In this document: positions 1-3,811 of the stretch, one piece after another
Numbering within the stretch: the first letter of the stretch is position 1
How the letters are laid out: every line of letters starts with the position of its first letter
Assembly (NCBI GenBank): GCA_016206945.1
Contig: JACQQP010000145.1
Location: 1 to 6,954, forward strand
Length of the DNA stretch: 6,954 bases
Reading direction: 5' to 3'
DNA from: Candidatus Omnitrophota bacterium
GTDB taxonomy: Bacteria; Omnitrophota; Omnitrophia; Omnitrophales; Danuiimicrobiaceae
Translations under genes and position numbers: made by a program
The notes under the pieces: generated by a model
The model's input: the letters and a program-made list of their open reading frames with translations, nothing else
What the model was told of the DNA's origin: nothing
The model's database searches: none

Positions 1-269
1 AAATTGGGCACGCCACCATGCGAAGCAAAAACCTCCTCCACAAGTGTGTACCACCAACTGCGTTCCTTAACTTCGCTCGTTTCCCGCCCAAGAGAAGAAA
101 GGCCGCCGCGCTTCTGCCATGCTAACTGGAACTCACGCTCCAAAACATCTGGATCACACTTCATCCCATAAGCAAAGGCGGTTCGAGCATAAATTTCTCC
201 AACGGAAGGATAAGGACGAAACAGAGTACCGCCTGCGTCAAAAAAAATGGCTTTAACTTTCTGAGACAT
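1..269 (-). CDS. HAD-superfamily hydrolase, N-terminal part (cut by window edge)
   Basis: The first 89 codons of a haloacid dehalogenase-superfamily hydrolase are present; the rest lies beyond the left edge. The protein opens with KVKAIFFDAGGTLFRPYPSVG, a HAD motif I (hhhDxxGT[L/V]). The first Asp (residue 11) would be the phosphoryl-accepting nucleophile. The usual second Asp (D-x-D) is Gly here, a DAGGT variant I know from HDHD3/DREG-2-like members, so phosphatase activity is not assured. The following helical stretch (YARTAFAYGMKCDPDVLEREF) suits a subclass I cap domain. The start is ATG at 269-267, preceded by AGGTGG three bases upstream. It overlaps the end of the upstream secreted-protein gene by 17 bases, so it is the fourth gene of the minus-strand operon and is probably translationally coupled. 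The substrate cannot be told from this fragment. Confidence 0.85.
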   Translation of the reverse strand, partial: MSQKVKAIFFDAGGTLFRPYPSVGEIYARTAFAYGMKCDPDVLEREFQLAWQKRGGLSSLGRETSEVKERSWWYTLVEEVFASHGGVPN

Positions 270-666
270 GGGCCACCTTGTGATTCGACCTTGCCTTAAG
301 CACAGCGCCTGCGATTTCTTTGTGCGTGAAATAAGTTTTCTCAAGCGGAATACGCATCACGTAAATGGCTTTGGGAAGACCTTTATAATCCAAGTAATCG
401 AAGCTAACCAAATCTCCTTTTTGGAGCTCACTTAATTTCTTAAAATCCTTAAACCCTGCGCTCTCGCTCACGGCAAATTCCTTTTCGATGTGTTCTCCTG
501 TTGCCGGATGCTCATACGCCACCACGAGAATTCTCTTCGCCTCGTCCGCCCGAACCACGCGTCCATCAATTCGAAAAGGAACCTCCTCGGCAGAAGACAA
601 ACGAGGCGCAACAAGTAAGAATAACGTCATTGCGAACCTCGCGATGACGATATGGATCTTTCTCAT
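253..666 (-). CDS. Small secreted/periplasmic protein, function unknown
   Basis: A 137-residue protein starting MRKIHIVIARFAMTLF. I chose the ATG at 666-664 because it overlaps the TGA of the upstream GNAT gene as ATGA, and the signal peptide begins there; an in-frame start 21 codons further upstream would lie inside the GNAT gene. Residues 1-26 form a Sec signal peptide: basic n-region, hydrophobic core FAMTLFLLVAP, and a likely cleavage at SSA|EE. The mature part (about 111 residues) is mostly predicted beta strands: FRIDGRVVRADEAKRILVV, HIEKEFAVSES, LQKGDLVSFDY, PKAIYVMRI. This resembles small OB-fold-like periplasmic domains (the DUF5666/CusF kind), by pattern only. No cysteines or catalytic motif are visible. 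The codons of the signal-peptide core coincide with a 25-base palindrome (625-649). Expression is probably coupled to the GNAT gene. The gene is likely real; its function is unknown. Confidence 0.75.
   Translation of the reverse strand: MRKIHIVIARFAMTLFLLVAPRLSSAEEVPFRIDGRVVRADEAKRILVVAYEHPATGEHIEKEFAVSESAGFKDFKKLSELQKGDLVSFDYLDYKGLPKAIYVMRIPLEKTYFTHKEIAGAVLKARSNHKVAHVSES
625..649. repeat. 25-bp palindrome with CGTCATTGCGA arm, inside signal-peptide codons
   Basis: CGTCATTGCGA (625-635), a 3-base loop (ACC), then TCGCGATGACG (639-649): an 11-bp stem with one G-T wobble. It resembles a dispersed repeat seen in many bacterial genomes that starts CGTCATTGCGAG and ends CTCGCAATGACG. That resemblance is from memory. 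On the minus strand it encodes VIARFAMT, the start of the hydrophobic core of a signal peptide. Confidence 0.6.
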
Positions 667-941
667 TCCATCACCACCAACTTTTTCCAGTCCGAATTTT
701 TCATCACAAGACGAGCTACATAAGGACAAGTGGAAATCACTTTCATATTGTTCTTTTCGGCATATTCAAACCCCGCCGAAACAATTTTTTCCGCTAATCC
801 TTTCCCTCGAAGAGGAGGAGGGACAAACGTATGGTGAAAATTAAGCGTGTTCCCATCTCGCTCATAATGGAGAAGAGCGCGCCCTTCCGGCGTTTCCACA
901 TAAAATTCCTGAGCGTCTGTGTCATGTTTGATCTCACTCAT
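663..941 (-). CDS. Small GNAT-family N-acetyltransferase (Acetyltransf_CG / YjdJ type)
   Basis: A 92-residue protein, a typical length for the minimal acetyltransferases of the Acetyltransf_CG (YjdJ-like) group. The order of elements fits. An N-terminal beta hairpin carries FYVETPEGRALLHYERDGNTLNF. Then HHTFVPPPLRGKGLAEKIV (residues about 38-56) carries the acetyl-CoA-binding signature R-G-x-G-x-A. A helix, EYAEKNNMKVISTCPYVARLV, has the Cys-Pro-Tyr found in this family near the C-terminus. Acceptor substrates are generally unknown for the family. The start is ATG at 941-939; in-frame codons further upstream read only the repeat element and pyrE sequence and carry no conserved domain. The Shine-Dalgarno-like AGGTGG, four bases before the ATG, lies in the closing stem of the structured repeat at 940-1045. 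It is second in the operon after pyrE and overlaps the next gene by four bases. Confidence 0.88.
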   Translation of the reverse strand: MSEIKHDTDAQEFYVETPEGRALLHYERDGNTLNFHHTFVPPPLRGKGLAEKIVSAGFEYAEKNNMKVISTCPYVARLVMKNSDWKKLVVME

Positions 942-1045
942 CCCACCACCTGTTTTAGGCCCTTCGGGCCTATTTCTAAAAGAAATTCTGCCGTTTCCGC
1001 AACCCATCCACCTGAATGAAACGGCAGAAAAACAGGTGGTGGGAT
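940..1045. repeat. Structured inverted-repeat element, copy 1 (cloverleaf-like), filling the pyrE-GNAT gap
   Basis: A perfect 17-bp closing stem pairs 940-956 (ATCCCACCACCTGTTTT) with 1029-1045. Three hairpins follow inside with no gaps: 957-971 (AGGCCC, loop TTC, GGGCCT), 972-986 (ATTTC, TAAAA, GAAAT), and 987-997 with 1018-1028 (11 bp, 20-base loop). Every base outside the loops is paired, giving a four-way junction on paper. The element exactly spans the gap between the pyrE stop codon (1047-1045) and the GNAT start codon (941-939). In the minus-strand RNA the stem contains the GNAT Shine-Dalgarno-like sequence and the first two bases of its ATG. It is related to the copy at 1628-1719. It could be a REP/MITE-like repeat, a cis-acting RNA element, or both. 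Confidence 0.85.
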
Positions 1046-1626
1046 CATGACTCCACTTCCTTCCGCGTAAACAATGGGGTAAGGTTATAAGATTTAAGGG
1101 CCGCGCTCCCTCCCTCTTCACGATCAAGGAGGCAAACAACCTGAACGACTTTCGCACCGAAACTCTCGATAACAGAAATGGCGGTCAGAACATTTGTTCC
1201 CGTGGTAACGATATCTTCCACCACCAAAATCCGCATTCCCGGCTTTAAATCAGCTCCTTCAATTTGCTTTTGTAATCCATATTGCTTCGGTTCCTTACGC
1301 ACGAGAAACGCCGGGACAATCTTCTTTTTGTCGTGATAGGCAAAAAGGGAAACCGCCGTTCCAATCGGATCTGCTCCAATGGAAGGACCGCCTACAGCAT
1401 CGATTTGATTCAAATCAACAAGCTCTAAAATCGCTCGCGCAAAAAGCGTCATTCCTTCCGGATGAAGGGTTACCTTCCGACCATCGAAGTAAATGTCGCT
1501 CATTTTCCCGCTCGAGAGCTTGATCGGTTGGGGAAGCTTTATGATTGCTTCCTTGCGGATCAGGACAAGCAGTTTCGCTTTTAGTTCTTCTAATTTTGTC
1601 ATTGGAAACCGAACCTTATACTGCAT
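1045..1626 (-). CDS. pyrE: Orotate phosphoribosyltransferase
   Basis: Catalyses orotate + PRPP to orotidine 5'-monophosphate + PPi, the fifth step of de novo UMP synthesis, in the cytoplasm. From the ATG at 1626 the protein has 193 residues, a little shorter than the 213 of E. coli PyrE. Visible family features in order: LSSGKMSDIYFDGRKV (about 37-52, orotate/PRPP contact region), GGPSIGADPIGTAVS (79-93), AFLVRKEPKQYG (106-117, with the catalytic-loop lysine and preceding Arg), and the PRPP-binding motif ILVVEDIVTTGT (133-144). The ATG at 1626 has AGGTGG eight bases upstream, the better-spaced site; MTKLEELKAK at 1602 is an alternative (185 residues). A further in-frame start at 1692 would translate the repeat element and is unlikely. 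It is first in the minus-strand operon behind the promoter at 1718-1746. Confidence 0.95.
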   Translation of the reverse strand: MQYKVRFPMTKLEELKAKLLVLIRKEAIIKLPQPIKLSSGKMSDIYFDGRKVTLHPEGMTLFARAILELVDLNQIDAVGGPSIGADPIGTAVSLFAYHDKKKIVPAFLVRKEPKQYGLQKQIEGADLKPGMRILVVEDIVTTGTNVLTAISVIESFGAKVVQVVCLLDREEGGSAALKSYNLTPLFTRKEVES

Positions 1627-1627
1627 G

Positions 1628-1719
1628 ATCCCAACCACCTGCTTTCGGCCCGAAGGGCCGATTTTCATTTGGCTTAGTTGTTGAAAATCCACCTATGGCG
1701 GAAAAGCAGGTGGTGGGAT
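1628..1719. repeat. Structured inverted-repeat element, copy 2, forming the pyrE leader
   Basis: Closing stem 1628-1645 with 1703-1719 (17 bp, one extra A on the left side). Inside, end to end: hairpin 1646-1660 (CGGCCC, loop GAA, GGGCCG), stem 1661-1666 with 1683-1688 (ATTTTC/GAAAAT, 16-base loop), and hairpin 1689-1701, which pairs fully only as minus-strand RNA (CCGCC, AUA, GGUGG with one G-U). One base (1702) is left unpaired. Against copy 1 the arms share ATCCCACCACCTG and the inner ATCCACCT. Position pairs 953/1032 (T-A) and 957/971 (A-T) are C-G pairs here (1642/1706 and 1646/1660), which is compensatory change. The element ends two bases before the pyrE ATG and supplies its AGGTGG. 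Confidence 0.8.
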
Positions 1720-1746
1720 TATAATGATTCTGCTTATGAACGTCAA
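1718..1746 (-). promoter_or_regulatory. Sigma70-type promoter for the pyrE operon
   Basis: On the minus strand TTGACG (1746-1741) is followed after exactly 17 bases by TATAAT (1723-1718). This is five of six and six of six matches to the -35 and -10 consensus with ideal spacing. The expected transcription start is near 1710-1712, within the right arm of the repeat element, so the pyrE mRNA would begin with part of that arm and have a leader of about 85 bases. The -10 overlaps the outer edge of the repeat. Confidence 0.8.
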
Positions 1747-1774
1747 TCGAGCCCAATTCCAGAGTTCCCATATT

Positions 1775-1947
1775 TTCCTCCCCCTCGATGGGGGAGGAAG
1801 AAGGTGGGGGTGAGATGCCGCGATTACTCCCCCCATCTTTTCCGCCAAAATTCGGGGCGGATCCGCCACGTTTTCTGGCGGAATCTTCCCCCACACAGCG
1901 AAGCAGTGCCGCGGCGCAGCTTACGCTGCGTCCGCAGGCAAGGGGGG
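1775..1947. repeat. Cluster of palindromic repeat hairpins forming the mutY leader / 5' end
   Basis: Five hairpins lie close together. 1775-1799 has a perfect 10-bp stem (TTCCTCCCCC, 5-base loop). 1841-1861 and 1862-1882 are tandem 21-base hairpins, each TCCGCC - 9 bases - GGCGGA. 1907-1940 is a strong stem of 14 bp with two single-base bulges, capped by CGCAGC TTAC GCTGCG. CCCCCC (1829-1834) can pair with GGGGGG (1942-1947), enclosing the three inner ones. The run GGGGGAGGAAGAAGGTGGGG with TGAG (1790-1813) matches, loosely, the arm of the repeat inside mutY (2511-2532), suggesting one family. Confidence 0.65.
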
Positions 1948-3092
1948 AAGAAATCCGATGGAATTTGCTCAAATGGTTTGCCCGACATAAGCGTAATCTT
2001 CCTTGGCGAGTTCACGGGAATCCCTACCGAATTTTTGTCGTGGAAGTCATGCTTCAACAAACTCAGATTAAAACCGTAATCCCTTACTACGAACGCTGGA
2101 TGAAAACTTTTCCCAATATTGAAGCGCTTGCGCGCTCGCCTCTCGACCAAGTCCTGAAACTCTGGGAAGGGCTGGGCTATTATACACGCGCACGTAATTT
2201 GCACCGAGCGGCTCAAATCATTGTCGATCGATTCGGTGGCAAAATTCCAAGCGATCCAGAAATCCTTCAAACACTCCCTGGAATTGGAAGATATACCGCG
2301 GGTGCCGTGGCCAGCATCGCCTTTCAAAAACCTGTTCCGCTTGTCGACGGAAATGTGGCGCGAGTGCTTTCAAGGATTTACAACCTCAAAAAAGATGTCT
2401 CAAAACCCGAAACGCAAAAATTTCTTTACGCCATCGCTCAAAAGCTCGTTCCCCCCTCACCTCTATCCTCTGCCCCCTTTCGCCAAAGGCGAATCCGCCT
2501 CAGGCGGACAGGGGGGAGAGGGAATGGTGAGGGAAAAGCAAAAAGACCCGGCGATTTTAACCAAGCGCTCATGGAACTTGGTTCGCTCATATGTATTCCT
2601 GAAATTCCAAAATGTTCCATTTGCCCGGTCCGATCACTTTGCCTCGCCTTTCAAAAAGGTGATCCTTCGCGACTCCCGATTCGATCAAAAGGTCCTGAGG
2701 TCAAAAAAATCGATATGGTCGTGGGGTTGCTCAGAAAAAATGGGAAAATTCTGGTGCGTCGGCGGCCTCCCCGTGGAATCTGGGGCGGCCTCTGGGAGAT
2801 TCCGGGAACCGTTTGTCTTAAAAACCAAAGCTCAGAAGCGGCGCTCGCAGAAGAATTCAAAGAAGGATTAGGGCTTTCTGTCACCGCAGAAAAAAAATGG
2901 TCAAAATTGAAACACCGTTTCACACACCGACTGGCTTTCATTCATCCATTCGAACTCAAAATGTCAGGAAATGGAAAACGACAGCGAAATAGCGCGAAAA
3001 CGCTTTGGGCAAGCCCTGCCAAACTCAAGACACTTTCTTTCCCTGTGCCCCATCAAAAAATTTTGAAAAGCATCATTCCTCATGGTTTCTGA
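1815..3092 (+). CDS. mutY: A/G-specific adenine DNA glycosylase
   Basis: Removes adenine mispaired with 8-oxoguanine (base-excision repair, GO system). Numbering from ATG 1815 (425 residues): LPWR 62-65; catalytic Glu77 in EVMLQQTQ; helix-hairpin-helix LPGIGRYTAGAV 154-165; catalytic Asp178 in VDGNV; [4Fe-4S] ligands Cys260, 267, 270, 276 in the family spacing C-x6-C-x2-C-x5-C; C-terminal NUDIX-like 8-oxoG domain from about 302 (VVGLLRKNGKILVRRR, GIWGGLWEIPG) with FTH at 369-371. Two parts look foreign: residues 1-47, encoded by the repeat cluster, and residues 214-243, encoded by a palindromic repeat inserted between KLVP and RPGDFNQALMELG. Without both, length is near the 350 of E. coli MutY. 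The start is uncertain: ATG 1815 has AAGGTGG seven bases upstream; ATG 1788 has none; TTG 1965 would begin right at LLKWF. Confidence 0.93.
   Translation: MPRLLPPSFPPKFGADPPRFLAESSPTQRSSAAAQLTLRPQARGEEIRWNLLKWFARHKRNLPWRVHGNPYRIFVVEVMLQQTQIKTVIPYYERWMKTFPNIEALARSPLDQVLKLWEGLGYYTRARNLHRAAQIIVDRFGGKIPSDPEILQTLPGIGRYTAGAVASIAFQKPVPLVDGNVARVLSRIYNLKKDVSKPETQKFLYAIAQKLVPPSPLSSAPFRQRRIRLRRTGGRGNGEGKAKRPGDFNQALMELGSLICIPEIPKCSICPVRSLCLAFQKGDPSRLPIRSKGPEVKKIDMVVGLLRKNGKILVRRRPPRGIWGGLWEIPGTVCLKNQSSEAALAEEFKEGLGLSVTAEKKWSKLKHRFTHRLAFIHPFELKMSGNGKRQRNSAKTLWASPAKLKTLSFPVPHQKILKSIIPHGF
1907..1940 (+). promoter_or_regulatory. Strong hairpin just before the conserved mutY domain
   Basis: TGCC/GGCA, GCGG/CCGC and CGCAGC/GCTGCG stack into 14 bp with two one-base bulges and a TTAC loop. 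It ends directly before AGGGGGG (1941-1947), a possible Shine-Dalgarno. No T-run follows, so it is not a standard terminator. It could affect translation initiation if mutY starts downstream (TTG 1965), or it may only be part of the repeat. Confidence 0.5.
2454..2533. repeat. 80-bp palindromic repeat inserted in frame within mutY
   Basis: Left arm CCCTCACC (2454-2461), CCTCT (2467-2471), CCCCC (2473-2477); right arm GGGGG (2511-2515), AGAGG (2517-2521), GGTGAGGG (2526-2533): 18 pairs with small internal loops. Between the arms are two abutting 15-base hairpins: 2479-2493 (TTCGCC AAA GGCGAA) and 2494-2508 (TCCGCC TCA GGCGGA). It supplies most of a 30-codon block (2454-2543) absent from other MutY proteins as I recall them, with no stop codon and no frame change. 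The arms resemble the CCCTCACCC...CCTCTCCCC intergenic repeats seen in many bacterial genomes. Confidence 0.82.
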
Positions 3093-3804
3093 TTTCATAT
3101 TTTCTGATCCATCCAAACGCGGGACTATACAAGTCCGTGGAGGAGATCGTGTCTCTTTTCTCCACAATATCCTTTCCAACGACATCAAAAGTCTGGAACC
3201 CAGCCAACACATTCAGGCCTGTCTCTTAAATGCGCAGGCAAGAATCATCGCGGTGTTTAACGTGACTCGCTTTGACGAATACCTTCAGCTCGCTTGCGAC
3301 CATATTTTGAAAGACAAGGCCTTAGAACATTTGAACAAACTGATCATTATGGAAGACGTAACGCTCATGGACCGGTCTATGACTGAAGACAAAAGTCCTC
3401 CCGCAGATTTCGAGGCGATGCGAATCGCAGCCGGAGTTCCTCGCTACGGAGTCGATTTTGATGAATCGAACAATCCATTCGAATGCAGACTCGATCATAC
3501 GGTAAGTCTTGCCAAAGGTTGCTTCCCCGGCCAGGAAATTCTTGCACGGCTTGATTCACGCGGAGGGGTCAGCAAGAAATTAATGGGCTTTGAACTTAAA
3601 GGCGAGGCCATCCCTCAGAAAAACGATCGGATCACAAAAGACGGAAATGAGGTCGGTTTTATTACAAGCGCTGCATTTTCGCCAACCCTCAAAAAAACGA
3701 TTGCCCTGGGATATCTTAGAAAAGAATTCTGGAAGAGCGGCCTCGAAATAGTCATCGAAACAGGCGGAACTCACATCCCCGCCCGCGTGGAACCGCTACC
3801 GTGA
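3082..3804 (+). CDS. ygfZ: YgfZ/GcvT-family folate-binding protein (compact form)
   Basis: Members bind tetrahydrofolate and help maintain or repair certain Fe-S enzymes; E. coli YgfZ supports MiaB and others. Family features in this 240-residue protein: GGDRVSFLHNILSNDI (20-35), the LLNAQARIIAVFNV strand-turn-strand (48-61), FEAMRIAAGVPRYGVDFDE (110-128), and the diagnostic motif KGCFPGQE (145-152) with the conserved Cys147. The C-terminal barrel-like part includes GFITSAAFSPTLKKTIALGYLRK. It is shorter than the roughly 300-330 residues usual for the family. The stretch that normally separates the IMEDVT region from the RIAAGVPR region is only about 20 residues here, so the middle domain appears reduced. 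The ATG lies inside mutY (11-base overlap) with no clear Shine-Dalgarno, implying translational coupling. Pairing with an Fe-S protein gene fits its role, although this is inference. Confidence 0.9.
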   Translation: MVSDFIFSDPSKRGTIQVRGGDRVSFLHNILSNDIKSLEPSQHIQACLLNAQARIIAVFNVTRFDEYLQLACDHILKDKALEHLNKLIIMEDVTLMDRSMTEDKSPPADFEAMRIAAGVPRYGVDFDESNNPFECRLDHTVSLAKGCFPGQEILARLDSRGGVSKKLMGFELKGEAIPQKNDRITKDGNEVGFITSAAFSPTLKKTIALGYLRKEFWKSGLEIVIETGGTHIPARVEPLP

Positions 3805-3811
3805 AATGAAA

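Noticed and set aside
957..971. GC-rich hairpin as an intrinsic terminator between pyrE and GNAT
   Set aside because: There is no T-run after the stem in the minus-strand direction (the following bases are AAAACAGG), and it is a component of the repeat.
940..1045. Cloverleaf shape suggesting a tRNA or tmRNA-like gene
   Set aside because: The closing stem is 17 bp rather than 7. There is no T-loop GTTCRANY, no plausible anticodon arm and no CCA end. The size and the match to the second copy fit a repeat.
942..1157. N-terminal extension of the GNAT gene reaching to 1157
   Set aside because: These codons read antiparallel repeat arms and the end of pyrE in another frame, with no conserved residues. 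ATG 941 begins the domain.
1628..1719. Integron attC site (palindromic, bulged, with GTTGGGA near one end)
   Set aside because: The ends do not fit RYYYAAC/GTTRRRY, there is no integrase, and the neighbouring genes are housekeeping genes rather than cassettes.
1720..1725. Plus-strand TATAAT as a mutY promoter
   Set aside because: It is the palindromic partner of the minus-strand -10 (ATTATAAT). No -35-like hexamer lies 16-18 bases upstream (the sequence there is GGCGGA), and no extended -10 TG is present.
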